Positions 6,591-15,522 of a DNA stretch of 47,198 bases are shown piece after piece. A model generated the notes under the pieces. It was not told where the DNA came from. It saw only the letters and a list, made by a program, of their open reading frames with translations, and made no database searches. A program made the translations under genes and the position numbers. The stretch spans positions 1 to 47,198 of the forward strand of contig QIAN01000163.1 of the NCBI GenBank assembly GCA_003225005.1, given 5' to 3'. This stretch comes from Acidobacteriota bacterium. Its GTDB lineage: Bacteria > Acidobacteriota > Terriglobia > Terriglobales > Acidobacteriaceae. How positions within the stretch are numbered: the first letter of the stretch is position 1; each line of letters opens with the position of its first letter.

Positions 6591-7508
6591 TCAGCTTTCC
6601 CGCTGGAAACGATATCGTCCTTTGCGTTGCTCAGCCACCGCCTCGGCCACTTTGAGAAAAGCCCGCGCCGCGTGCGACAGGCTTGCCTCTTTGCGATAGA
6701 TCAGGCGCAACTTCCGGTCCAGGTGAAGCTCTTGTACTGGAATGCGCACCAGGTCGCCGCGTGCCAGTTCTGTCTCGACGCTGATCTCGGGCATAAACGC
6801 CACGCCGTTTCCCATCGCCACAAACTGTTTAATAGCCTGCAGCGTTGGCAACTCCAGCCCCATATGCAGTGGGGTCTTGTGCCGCTTGAAGGCTTGCAAC
6901 ACTTTTTCTCGATAAGGGGACGAAACAATGTGAGCCACAAACGATTCCGTCCCCAGCTGCCGAATGCTCACCTGCGGCCCCGAAGCCAGCGGATGTTGCG
7001 GAGGCACCACTAACACCAGTTCGTCAAGATACACAATCACCGAGTGGAGGTTAGGCTCTCGCGGTTCGTAGGACAGCACGCCCAATTCCGCGTTGTGCCG
7101 TAACACATCGTCAGGAATGTGGCTCCCCAGCGCCCGCTGCACAGTGATCTTGATCATGGGATGTCGGCCCCGAAACTCTTCCAGCACCGGCAGCAGGTAG
7201 AGAACGGTAAATTCGTTGGCTGCGATCACCAGCTTCCCACGATGCAATTCCTCCAGTTCAGACAATGACGCGCGCGCGTCGTTGCGCAGGTTCACTAGCT
7301 TTTCCGCGTATTCAAACAGCACCTGTCCGGCATCGGTCAAACGCGCGTCCCGCGAGGACCGGTCAAACAACGGTTCGCCCAATTCTTGTTCCAGCTTACG
7401 AATGGTTTGGCTAACTGCTGACTGGGTGCGGTAGAGCTTTTCCGCCGCACGCGAGAAACGGCCTTCCCGCGCCACCGCCAGAAACACCTCCAGCTGCGAA
7501 AGTTCCAT
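6591..7508 (-). CDS. LysR-type transcriptional regulator
   Basis: A 305-residue regulator of usual LTTR length. Residues 1-60 form the winged helix-turn-helix (MELSQLEVFLAVAREGRFSR, then TQSAVSQTIRKLEQELG). Residues about 90-300 form the periplasmic-binding-like effector domain (KLVIAANEFTVLYLLPVLEE onward). It is divergent from leuA with 142 bp between starts, the standard arrangement for an LTTR controlling its neighbour; control of leucine synthesis or of its own gene is inferred. The gap contains a perfect 7-bp inverted repeat. The effector may be alpha-isopropylmalate or leucine by analogy with other leu regulators, but nothing in the sequence proves it. Confidence 0.9.
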   Translation of the reverse strand: MELSQLEVFLAVAREGRFSRAAEKLYRTQSAVSQTIRKLEQELGEPLFDRSSRDARLTDAGQVLFEYAEKLVNLRNDARASLSELEELHRGKLVIAANEFTVLYLLPVLEEFRGRHPMIKITVQRALGSHIPDDVLRHNAELGVLSYEPREPNLHSVIVYLDELVLVVPPQHPLASGPQVSIRQLGTESFVAHIVSSPYREKVLQAFKRHKTPLHMGLELPTLQAIKQFVAMGNGVAFMPEISVETELARGDLVRIPVQELHLDRKLRLIYRKEASLSHAARAFLKVAEAVAEQRKGRYRFQRES

Positions 7509-7537
7509 AGCTGTAGCCTTTATAGATAGTTATTAAC

Positions 7538-7574
7538 TCATTAGCGCAGCTTATGGTAACAGAAATACTAATGA
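7538..7574. promoter_or_regulatory. Inverted repeat in the lysR-leuA divergent promoter
   Basis: TCATTAG (7538-7544) and CTAATGA (7568-7574) are perfect inverted arms separated by 23 bp, lying between the divergent lysR and leuA starts in an AT-rich stretch (7509-7600). LysR tetramers bind widely spaced dyads of this kind. This is a candidate operator; a -10 such as TATAAG near 7588 is only weakly supported. Confidence 0.45.
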
Positions 7575-7650
7575 TATTTAAATAATTATAAGTTTTGCTT
7601 CAGGCCATCCGCTCCGTACTATTGAGATACAGCCAAACTCGAGGAGATCA

Positions 7651-8994
7651 ATGACGGACCGAGTTCGCATCACTGTTTTCGATACCAGCCTGCGCGACGG
7701 AGAGCAGTCCCCCGGTTGCAGTATGAACCAGCAGGAAAAGTTGCGTCTGGCCCATCAACTCGACCGCCTCGGCGTGGACGTGATTGAAGCCGGTTTTCCC
7801 ATAGCTTCGGAAGGTGACTTCGAGGCCGTGAGAGCGATCTCGGCTGTGGTGCGCCGCCCCATCATCGCTGCGCTGTCTCGCGCCTGCCGCCCCGATATCG
7901 AGCGCGCCTGGCAGGCCCTCCAGGGCGCCGCGCGGCCTCGCATTCACGTGTTCCTGGCGACTTCTGACATTCACCTTCAGTACAAGCTGCGCATGACTCG
8001 CGACGAGTGCCTGGCGCAGGCTCGCGATGCCGTCCGCTTAGCAAAATCGCTTTGCGATGACGTCGAATTTTCACCAGAAGACGCTACCCGCACCGAGCCC
8101 GATTTTCTCTGTCGCGTGCTCGATGCCGTGGTCGAGGCGGGCGCCACCACGCTGAACATTCCCGACACCGTTGGCTACACCATGCCCACCGAGTTCGGAG
8201 ATTTGATCGCAACGATCCGCCGGCGCGTGAAGGGAATCGAGAAAGTAACGATCTCAGCCCACTGTCACAACGATCTTGGTCTTGCCGTGGCCAACACCCT
8301 GGCCGCAATCGCCGCCGGCGCGCGACAGGTGGAGTGCACAATCAATGGCATCGGAGAGCGCGCCGGCAACGCGTCGCTCGAAGAAATTGTCATGGCCATG
8401 CGGGTTCGTCCCGACCGCTATCCCTACGAAACCAGTGTTGTGGGTGAGCATTTGTTTGGCGCCAGCCAGTTGTTGAGTGAAATTACTGGCGTTCCGGTGC
8501 AGCCCAACAAAGCCATTACCGGACGTAACGCCTTCGCGCACGAGGCCGGCATTCATCAGGACGGAGTCCTGAAGAACCCTCTCACATACGAAATTATGAC
8601 GCCTCAGTCGGTCGGTGTGCCGGATTCCACACTGGTCCTGGGCAAGCATTCTGGCCGTCACGCCCTCGCCATGCGCTGCGAACAGCTCGGCTACCAGTTT
8701 AATCGGCGCGCGCTCGACGACATTTATCGTCGCTTTGTTCGGCTGGCCGATAGGATCAAGCACGTCGAAGATCATCACCTGCTCGAGTTGATCCGCGAAA
8801 CCCACAAGCCGGCGGCATCAGCGACCCCGCTCATCGAACGAATCCCGACTGCGCTCGCCGCAGCCGCTAGCACCGGATCACACGAGCCTCCAGTCAGGCC
8901 GCTGGTTTTCCCAACGGCGGAAAATGGCGCTGGCGGGCCGGTGTCCGTCTCGGCCGATCACCACGAGCAGGAAGACTACCTGTGGGGCGTGTAG
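7651..8994 (+). CDS. leuA: 2-isopropylmalate synthase lacking the C-terminal regulatory domain
   Basis: Condenses acetyl-CoA with 2-oxoisovalerate, the first committed step of leucine synthesis. The 447-residue protein has the DRE-TIM barrel signatures [13 protein letters not shown] (10-22), the HCHNDLG metal motif (near 212), [11 protein letters not shown] (near 238) and HEAGIHQDG (near 303). After the helical linker at about residue 385 it ends in ~60 residues of Ala/Pro-rich sequence closing with EQEDYLWGV. Typical LeuA is 500-570 residues because it adds a ~130-residue leucine-binding domain; that domain is absent here. The enzyme may therefore be insensitive to leucine, or may belong to another DRE-TIM function such as homocitrate or citramalate synthase. 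The adjacent leuB supports LeuA. Ribosome site GAGGAG before ATG. Confidence 0.85.
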   Translation: MTDRVRITVFDTSLRDGEQSPGCSMNQQEKLRLAHQLDRLGVDVIEAGFPIASEGDFEAVRAISAVVRRPIIAALSRACRPDIERAWQALQGAARPRIHVFLATSDIHLQYKLRMTRDECLAQARDAVRLAKSLCDDVEFSPEDATRTEPDFLCRVLDAVVEAGATTLNIPDTVGYTMPTEFGDLIATIRRRVKGIEKVTISAHCHNDLGLAVANTLAAIAAGARQVECTINGIGERAGNASLEEIVMAMRVRPDRYPYETSVVGEHLFGASQLLSEITGVPVQPNKAITGRNAFAHEAGIHQDGVLKNPLTYEIMTPQSVGVPDSTLVLGKHSGRHALAMRCEQLGYQFNRRALDDIYRRFVRLADRIKHVEDHHLLELIRETHKPAASATPLIERIPTALAAAASTGSHEPPVRPLVFPTAENGAGGPVSVSADHHEQEDYLWGV

Positions 8995-9046
8995 GGCTGG
9001 CAGCAGCGCTAAAACCGACCCCTTCTCCGCGGTAGACGAACCCCGC

Positions 9047-10162
9047 ATGCTTCTGAACCTAACCATCCTGCCCGGCGACGGAATTGGCCCCGAAGTCACC
9101 GACCAAGCCGTACTGGTTCTCGAAGCCCTTGCCGAAATTTTCGGTCACCAGCTTCAGCTTCACCGAAAGAACATCGGCGGTGCGGCCCTCACCGCGAGTA
9201 ATGACCCTCTGCCCGCGGACACGTTACAGGCTTGCCTGTCCTCCTCCGCGGTGCTGCTCGGTGCTGTCGGAGGTCCCGCCTTCGATCACTTCCCGAATCA
9301 TCTGCGCCCGGAGGCTGGCCTCTTACGTCTTCGCCGCGAGCTGGGCGCCTACGCCAATCTGCGTCCTGCCGTTTGCTTCCCCGCGCTCGAAGATTGTTCG
9401 CCACTGCGCGCCGATGTGGTGCATGGCACCGACATCCTCATCGTGCGCGAGTTGCTAGGGGGCCTCTACTTCGGCCAGCCGCGCTCCATCGAGGGACCTG
9501 CCGGCTCGAGGAATGCACTCAATACCATGCGTTACGGTGAGCCAGAGATCGCGCGCATCGCCCACATCGCTTTTGATCTGGCTCGCAAACGTCGCCACAA
9601 AGTGCGGTCGGTCGATAAGGCCAACGTGCTTGAGTGCTCTCGCCTCTGGCGCGAAGTCGTCACCCGCACCTCTCAAAATTATCCCGACGTCAAACTCTCC
9701 CACATGTACGTGGATTCGGCCGCCATGTCGCTGGTGCAGCGTCCCAGAGATTTCGATGTCGTCCTGACTGAAAATATGTTCGGCGACATTCTCTCCGACC
9801 AGGCCGGCGGAATCGTAGGCTCACTCGGCCTGCTGGCGTCCGCAAGCATCGGCGGCTCCGTCGGTCTGTACGAGCCCGTCCATGGTTCGGCGCCTGACAT
9901 CGCCGGAAAGGGAATTGCGAACCCGCTCGGCGCAATTCTTTCTGTCGCGATGTTGCTTCGCTACTCCTTCCAACTCGAGCGTGAGGCCGCGTGCATCGAG
10001 AACGCCGTGGGCACAGTGCTAAATCGCGGACATCGCACCGCTGACCTCGCCAGCAGCGGTCAGACCGCCCTCGCCACTCCCGAGATGGGACACTCGGTCA
10101 TTGCAGCTTTGGCGGACTCAGGCGTAGGCCAAGCGGTACCTGAAAAAGAAAAGTCCGCCTGA
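9047..10162 (+). CDS. leuB: 3-isopropylmalate dehydrogenase
   Basis: NAD-dependent oxidative decarboxylation of 3-isopropylmalate to 2-oxoisocaproate. The 371-residue protein shows the beta-decarboxylating dehydrogenase blocks: ILPGDGIGPEV (6-16), LRRELGAYANLRPA with the substrate-binding arginines, RELLGGLYFGQPR, VDKANVLECSRLWR, the metal-binding FGDILSDQAGGIVGSLGLL, and EPVHGSAPDIAGKGIANPLG with the NAD-selective region. ATG 9047 begins right at the first strand. The gene is 52 bp downstream of leuA and should be in the same transcript; leuCD is not in the window. Nothing odd in the active site. Confidence 0.94.
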   Translation: MLLNLTILPGDGIGPEVTDQAVLVLEALAEIFGHQLQLHRKNIGGAALTASNDPLPADTLQACLSSSAVLLGAVGGPAFDHFPNHLRPEAGLLRLRRELGAYANLRPAVCFPALEDCSPLRADVVHGTDILIVRELLGGLYFGQPRSIEGPAGSRNALNTMRYGEPEIARIAHIAFDLARKRRHKVRSVDKANVLECSRLWREVVTRTSQNYPDVKLSHMYVDSAAMSLVQRPRDFDVVLTENMFGDILSDQAGGIVGSLGLLASASIGGSVGLYEPVHGSAPDIAGKGIANPLGAILSVAMLLRYSFQLEREAACIENAVGTVLNRGHRTADLASSGQTALATPEMGHSVIAALADSGVGQAVPEKEKSA

Positions 10163-10287
10163 ATTTCTTCACTCTTCGCTTAGTCTCGGCCAAGCGGAAG
10201 TGGGCCTTTCTTAACCTCTCGCAACATGGCTTGCATTCGAGTTTCAGTCCACTTATCCTGAGAGATGTCATTCGCGAGAAGGCAGCA

Positions 10288-10527
10288 ATGCTTTCCAAGT
10301 GTGCGAACCCGCCGTGCCCAGCGTCTTTTAGATATTTTCGTCAGGGCAAACTGTTCCGTGTGGAAATCGAGCCATCGGGGATGGTCCAGCCCGCCAAGGC
10401 TCCCGGCCGAAGTGAGTTTTTCTGGCTGTGCGACGATTGTGCCTCGCACTTGACCTTAGAGTACGACCGCCATATGAGTGTAGTGATCGTTAAACGTTTG
10501 GACCCCGAACTTCGGGCAGCGTCTTAA
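10288..10527 (+). CDS. Small cysteine-rich zinc-finger-like protein, 79 aa
   Basis: The sequence begins MLSKCANPPCPASFRYF and later has FFWLCDDCASHLTLEY, so two CxxC/CxxxxC-type pairs (Cys 5, 10 and a CDDC) could hold one zinc. Proteins of exactly this pattern (LSKCxNPxCxxxFxYxxxGKLF, then EFFWLCDxCA) recur in Acidobacteria with no known role. ATG 10288 is preceded by GAAGG; a longer reading from 10231 lacks conservation. Its last 38 bp overlap the convergent glycosyltransferase tail. Confidence 0.72.
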   Translation: MLSKCANPPCPASFRYFRQGKLFRVEIEPSGMVQPAKAPGRSEFFWLCDDCASHLTLEYDRHMSVVIVKRLDPELRAAS

Positions 10528-11278
10528 CCGGCTGTGGCTGTGGGGAAGAAGGATTGTATTTTCCGCTTAGGTCGTACCAGCGGATTCTCAGCATCTCCAC
10601 AAACATTCGCGCTCCATCGGCGATCGGGTTAATGCGAGTTCCACCATCATGGGCCCAAACCACCGGCACTTCCTGAACTTTAAGACCGACCTTACGCGCG
10701 AGAAAGAGAATCTCCGGATCGAAGCCCCAGCCCTCGATCTTTTGCAGCGGGAAGACTGCGAGTGCAGCCCGTTGCCGAAACGCCTTGAAGCCGCATTGCG
10801 TATCTTTGAAGTGCAGGCCCAGAGTGATGCGCAGCAGCAGATTGAAAATTCTGCCAAAAAACTGGCGATGCAGCGACTGGCGCTTGGTTTGCAGTTCGGC
10901 CTGCAACCAGCGTGATCCGATGGCAATATCGGCGCCGGCCGCGAGGGCCTGAAGCAGCTTGGGGACTTCCTCAATAGGCGAAGACAAGTCCGCATCGGTG
11001 AATAAGACGACCCTGCCGCGCGCGTGCAGCACGCCATTGCGCACGCTGTAACCCTTGCCGCGGTTCCCCGGATTTTCCACCAGGCGCAGCCAGGGATGGT
11101 CTTGCGCAAAGCTGCGCACGATGTCGGCTGTGTTATCGCGGGAGCCGTCGTTAACCACGATGACTTCCGCGTCACATTCATGCCGCGCGATATAACCCAA
11201 CACCCTTTCCAGTGTCGGGGCCAGCCGAGCGCCTTCGTTATAAGCGGGGATGACCAGAGTGTAGGTAAGATTTTGCAA
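10490..11278 (-). CDS. GT2 glycosyltransferase, dolichyl-phosphate-glucose-synthase-like
   Basis: A 262-residue enzyme with strand 1 YTLVIPAYNEGARL (6-19), VIVVNDGSRDNT (near 40), NRGKGYSVRNGVL, the DxD motif FTDADLS (near 93) and a later IEGWGFDPEILFLAR. GSRWLQ and the KDTQCGFKAFR block are characteristic of the DPG/DPM synthase subgroup, which loads sugar onto polyprenyl phosphate on the cytoplasmic face. No C-terminal membrane segments, so it would act peripherally. The TTG start at 11278 has GGAAGG 5 nt upstream. Polyprenyl-phosphate beta-glucosyl or mannosyl transfer is likely; the sugar is not determinable. Confidence 0.87.
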   Translation of the reverse strand: MQNLTYTLVIPAYNEGARLAPTLERVLGYIARHECDAEVIVVNDGSRDNTADIVRSFAQDHPWLRLVENPGNRGKGYSVRNGVLHARGRVVLFTDADLSSPIEEVPKLLQALAAGADIAIGSRWLQAELQTKRQSLHRQFFGRIFNLLLRITLGLHFKDTQCGFKAFRQRAALAVFPLQKIEGWGFDPEILFLARKVGLKVQEVPVVWAHDGGTRINPIADGARMFVEMLRIRWYDLSGKYNPSSPQPQPVKTLPEVRGPNV

Positions 11279-11475
11279 ACCAGCCTTCCGTTCTCCGCTG
11301 CCGGTGGTCGCCGGGGAGTGCTCGCGGGCCGGATCAGGGATGCTAAGATGTCCTCGCCATCAAACCCGTTGCTACAAAAAACGCAACGTCATTGTACGGT
11401 TTCAACCCCAAGTTGGGAAAGGTAAACTCCGAACCGAAACATCAGAACCGGGAACCTCATAACCGGAAGCTGCCT

Positions 11476-12459
11476 TTAGGCCACCCGCCGCCTCTGATCC
11501 AGCATATTGAAGAACTCGCCCACCAACTCGTGGTCCCAAAGTCCACGGCGAGCCTCTTCGTGCATGGTGAGCGCGGCCTGATCGTGAGGCAAGGCTGGCT
11601 TATAAGGGCGCGCGGTGCGCAGCGCATCGTACACATCCACAACCTGCAAAACCCGCGGCAGAAGCGGGATCTCACTCATCCTCAAACCATCAGGATAGCC
11701 TGACCCATCGGAATGTTCATGATGGTGCCGAATAATGGGCAAAACCAGGCGCAACGACTTCAGTGGCCTGCAGATATTCTCGCCGGTAACCGGGTGCTGC
11801 TTCATGATTTCCCATTCTTCCGGCCCCAGATTGCTGCCTTTTTTCAGGATTTCGTCAGGCACGGCGATCTTGCCCAAATCATGCAAATATCCGCCACGTC
11901 GCAGGGCCAGGACGGAATCTTGGTCCATCCCCAAATGGCCACCCAGTTCAGTTGCATTCGCGGCCAAGCGCTCGCAGTGTCCCTCGGTATACGGGTCTCG
12001 GCCCTCAACGATCAGTCCCAGCGTGCATAATACGGAGTCCGCAGTTTCCAGTTCATCCGTAAATTCCTTCAGGCGCAGCAGGGAGTGAACTCGGGCAATC
12101 AACTCTTCCGCCAGCACTGGCTTGTTGAGGAAGTCATCCGCTCCGGCTTCAATCCCGCGCAGCTTATCCGCACTGTCGGTGAGTCCCGTGATCAGCACAA
12201 AGGGAATCAGCCGCGTTGCCGGATTTTCCTTGAGGCCGCGGCAAAATTCATATCCCGACTTTCCCGGCATCATTACGTCCGACAAGATCAGGTCGGGAGC
12301 CTGGCGGCGGACCTCGGCCTCAGCCTGATCAGCATTTTCCGCAGTTATCACCTCATAGCCGCGCATAGTCAGCAACTGACTCATCAGCCCGGCAATGCTT
12401 GGTTGATCGTCAACCACTAGAATGCGGGGTGGGGGTCGCCGCAACAAAAAAGTGCTCAT
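11476..12459 (-). CDS. Response regulator with HD-GYP phosphodiesterase domain (RpfG-like)
   Basis: A 327-residue protein. An N-terminal receiver domain (ILVVDDQPS at about 14-22, phospho-acceptor in LILSDVMMPG, Lys in LNKPV) is followed by an HD-GYP domain: the EGHCERLA helix, YLHDLGKIAVPDEIL (HD) and HHHEHSDGSGYPDGL (GYP). HD-GYP enzymes hydrolyse cyclic di-GMP, so phosphorylation would link a signal to biofilm or motility output. No kinase is adjacent. The start is uncertain: ATG 12459 directly abuts AGGAG (no spacer); TTG codons a few residues in, or an upstream start near 12543, are alternatives. Confidence 0.88.
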   Translation of the reverse strand: MSTFLLRRPPPRILVVDDQPSIAGLMSQLLTMRGYEVITAENADQAEAEVRRQAPDLILSDVMMPGKSGYEFCRGLKENPATRLIPFVLITGLTDSADKLRGIEAGADDFLNKPVLAEELIARVHSLLRLKEFTDELETADSVLCTLGLIVEGRDPYTEGHCERLAANATELGGHLGMDQDSVLALRRGGYLHDLGKIAVPDEILKKGSNLGPEEWEIMKQHPVTGENICRPLKSLRLVLPIIRHHHEHSDGSGYPDGLRMSEIPLLPRVLQVVDVYDALRTARPYKPALPHDQAALTMHEEARRGLWDHELVGEFFNMLDQRRRVA

Positions 12460-13004
12460 CTCCTGGTAAGAAGTTGTCGGCTGCTTTGAAGTTGTCCGGG
12501 GATCGTCTTGCGAAGGCTTACGCGAATGCACCGGGAAAGTCACGCAATTCTATTTTACAGAATTTCCATCGAGGTTTGGGAGTATCGTTCACAGCAACCA
12601 AAAATCAATTTTCAGATTGTCGCGATGGCATTATTCCCGCTTTGGAACTCAGCTTCGCGGTTTGTGACCCGAGACCTTGTTTCCCCGTCCGATTGCTGAT
12701 CACTCTCTATTATGTTCGACTTAGGTCGATGGGGTACGGAAGACGATAGACGTAGTGCCAGTCTAGGTGCTGTCGGACGATGGATATTGGCTACGGCCAC
12801 ACTCGCCGGAGTGGCCGCAGCGGCACCGAAGCACCCCATGATTACTGTCGGCAGGGCACTAACCGTCCGGCACTAACCGTCCAAACAGTTGCGGGAACCG
12901 ACGGCTGGCAAGCGTTGCCAAACTGGAGTGGGGCAGGCGGAGTCGGAGCGGCATCGTCGCTGAGGACGTCGCTTCGCGCCATTCGCCCCCGCCCAGGGGC
13001 TGTT
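12460..13004. other. Gene-free stretch with a 14-bp tandem duplication
   Basis: No open frame here looks like a real protein. The only structure noticed is a perfect tandem duplication GGCACTAACCGTCC at 12855-12868 and 12869-12882. It separates the HD-GYP gene from the broken rhomboid gene, so it may include eroded coding sequence. Confidence 0.5.
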
Positions 13005-14066
13005 TCAGCACCAGTTTGCGGCGACTAGGTTAAGCGACGACGGCGTGCGGGTAAACTTCGAGGTCGTCGGTGGCGTAAAACAAACATTTGCAATTCGCGG
13101 ACACGTTGTAGATCTCATGTACGACGCCGAGGAGAACGACGAAGGTTCGAAGTAGAGCGTGCTCGGGGATCTCTTTCGCGCCTCTGATCTCAGATAGACC
13201 GCGCCCGCCAACAACACAAGCGCAATCGAAATCAGAACCTTGTTGCGCCAACTCTTCCACACTTCTTCCGGGCTCGGCATGCGGCGGGCGAGCAAGGCAC
13301 CGGCCGCAAGCCCGCTAAGCAATCCGCCCAGGTGTGCAGAGTTGTCGATGCCGGCGCTAAGTCCGAAGAACAGGTTCTAGCCGGCAAAAAGGAGCAAACT
13401 CCTCAGCGTTTTCTGGATCGCTTCCTTCGGAATGGGAAGTTTGCCTAAGTACAGCGCCGCAATCAGAGCGCCCGCCAATCCAAAGATCGCACCAGAGGCG
13501 CCCGCCCCGATCACCATCGGATGCCACCACAGACTCACCAGGCTGCCGCCAAAACCGCTCAACGTGTACACCAGAAAATAAGTCCAGCCATCGAATACGC
13601 GTTCGGCCAGCGCCCCCAGGTTCCACAGGCACCACACATTGAAGAACAAGTGAATGATTCCAATGTGCAGGTAATTCGACGTCAACATGCGCCAGGGCTG
13701 CATCCCTAGCGATAGCGGACCCCAGTTTGCGCCCCACCGCAGGAGTTGCTGAACGGTCGGTCGCAGTGGAGATATGCCGCTCACCACCGTTAAGACGAAT
13801 ACCGCAACGTTGGCTCCGACCAGGGCAACAGTGACAGGTTCCCGCCGAGCTGTGAAGGCGAGTTTGGACTCAGGTTGAGCTGCTGGTGGAGGTATGTCAG
13901 CCGAGGCGTTGCGATCTGTCACCGTCGCTTTGCGACAATCAGGACACACGCCCCTGGCATCTCCCCATGAAAGTCCTGCCAACTCACGTCCGCAATTTTT
14001 GCAATTCGCCAATGGAAGAGGCCCAACCACAGCATACGCGAACTCCCAAAAAGGCGACCATGGCAC
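13005..14066 (-). pseudogene. Rhomboid-family intramembrane serine protease interrupted by in-frame TAG
   Basis: The first segment (13377-14066) has an N-terminal zinc ribbon (CKNCGREL, then CPDCRK), a linker, then rhomboid helices with HLFFNVWCLWNLG and the catalytic serine motif GAGASGAIFGLAG. It stops at TAG (13377-13379). Reading on in the same frame gives NLFFGLSAGIDNSAHLGGLL, which is exactly the following rhomboid helix with the catalytic His. Tyr is usual at the stop position, so TAC to TAG is the simplest change. The stop separates catalytic Ser from His, so the truncated product should be inactive. The frame stays open down to 13005, but after about 13190 the sequence no longer looks rhomboid. 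A sequencing error is the main alternative. Confidence 0.75.
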
Positions 14067-14442
14067 GTCGGTCAGATTGGTTTTTCTGACGACAAATGCC
14101 GCGCAGCGGCACTATCTTAGACACCTCTCCAATCTGATTCCGCGGTCAGAGTGTTGCGCCACAGCGGCCATTGTGTTGCTGCTGCACGGGGTTGGCCCTA
14201 CCGGCCAATCCGGTCGCGCGCGAGGTCATCGAAGCCCGTCTTAGAAGATAAGGCGGTGATAACAGGCAACGCGAGGCCACGCCCAAGAAGATGTTTGCTG
14301 AAGCCGGTTGCGACGACCAGCACGTTTCCGCAACAGCTTAGGTCGATTTCTTGGATGAGGTTGCGGGTGCCACCGCGGCGGTCCGATCCGCGCTAGCGAC
14401 TGAATAACCGTGTAAGACGCCATTCACACATGAATCCTTGGT
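14067..14442. other. Gene-free stretch
   Basis: No supported gene, repeat or hairpin was seen between the rhomboid pseudogene and the DMT transporter. Short frames on both strands are Arg/Ser/Pro-rich and lack ribosome sites. Confidence 0.4.
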
Positions 14443-15396
14443 TCAGTCCCCCGTGACCTCAACCGCCGGCATCTCTCCGGCCACGGTCTTAGTTTTAACC
14501 TTCGCGCTCGTAACCAGGACGACCGACAACACCACAATCGCGCTACCAGCTAGGATAAAGCGATCGACCCGCTCGTGCAGGATCAGCCATCCCAGAAAGA
14601 CCGCAACCACAGGATTCACATAGGCATACGTCGACACTTTCGACGTGGGGACATGCTCCAGCAACCAGATGTAAGCTGTGTAGCCAATCCATGAACCACA
14701 CACCACCAAATACAGCGTGGCGCCAATCCCACGGGCCGTCCACACCACGCGCGAAAAATCCCCTAGGGCGAGCGCAAAAATAAAGTTTCCGACTCCCGCG
14801 GCTGTAACTTGCCACGCCGTTCCGCTGAACACATCCACCCCAGATTGCCAGCGCTTCGAGAGTACTGACCCCAGCGCCCAACTGAACGATCCGCCGATTA
14901 AGCTCACCGAAGCCCAGAATTCTTTGCGGCTCAATGCAGTGGATGAAGTCAACTGAGGATAAAACAACACGAACAGTCCAAGAATTCCCAACGCCAGGCC
15001 AGCCTTGCCGCGGCCGGAGATGTGATGGTCGCCCAGCAGCAACGAGTCGAGCACCAGAAACCAGAGCGGAGTGATAGCTATTATCAGCGCTGCCAGACCC
15101 GAAGGAACCACTAACTCCGCCCAGGACAGCGTGAGGTTCCCGCCCATCAGCAGCAGGAGTCCGACCACCGCCGCCAGCGCAATTTGCTTGGGCGAGTACC
15201 AGACTTTGCGTCCGGTCAACGCACAAGCCGCCAGCATGACCACCCCGGCAAGGGAGAACCGCACACCGCACATCAACGCCGGAGGGATCGCCTGCACGGC
15301 GATGCCGATGCCCAGATAAGTCGATCCCCAGAAGAGATAGACCAATCCAAAGGCAAGAATAACCATCCACCGGCTTGGGCGCTGTGCTTGTGACAT
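14443..15396 (-). CDS. EamA/DMT-family transporter
   Basis: A 317-residue inner-membrane protein with about ten hydrophobic segments arranged as two EamA repeats (about residues 12-140 and 160-300). The first repeat begins FGLVYLFWGSTYLGIGIAV, a common opening of this family. The second carries YTAYIWLLEHVPTSKVSTYAYVNPVVAVFLG, the conserved EamA end helix region. Such carriers export amino acids or other metabolites; the substrate is unknown. ATG 15396 starts directly before the first helix. Transcribed alone on the minus strand. Confidence 0.9.
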   Translation of the reverse strand: MSQAQRPSRWMVILAFGLVYLFWGSTYLGIGIAVQAIPPALMCGVRFSLAGVVMLAACALTGRKVWYSPKQIALAAVVGLLLLMGGNLTLSWAELVVPSGLAALIIAITPLWFLVLDSLLLGDHHISGRGKAGLALGILGLFVLFYPQLTSSTALSRKEFWASVSLIGGSFSWALGSVLSKRWQSGVDVFSGTAWQVTAAGVGNFIFALALGDFSRVVWTARGIGATLYLVVCGSWIGYTAYIWLLEHVPTSKVSTYAYVNPVVAVFLGWLILHERVDRFILAGSAIVVLSVVLVTSAKVKTKTVAGEMPAVEVTGD

Positions 15397-15522
15397 TGAG
15401 TTGGGAAAAACAGGCGGCAGCTAACACCTATCAGACACGTGAAACGGCTGTGTGGATTCTAAAGATTGCAAAGCGCGGGTCATCAGGGCGGGGAACAGAC
15501 ATCTGTTGTCTGTTGTTTTTGA

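Noticed and set aside
12780..13028. Possible small gene in the HD-GYP/rhomboid gap
   Set aside because: No ribosome site, odd composition, and it contains the 14-bp tandem duplication.
13377..13379. TAG as a pyrrolysine or readthrough codon
   Set aside because: Rhomboids have no pyrrolysine members and Tyr is the usual residue; a TAC-to-TAG mutation is simpler.
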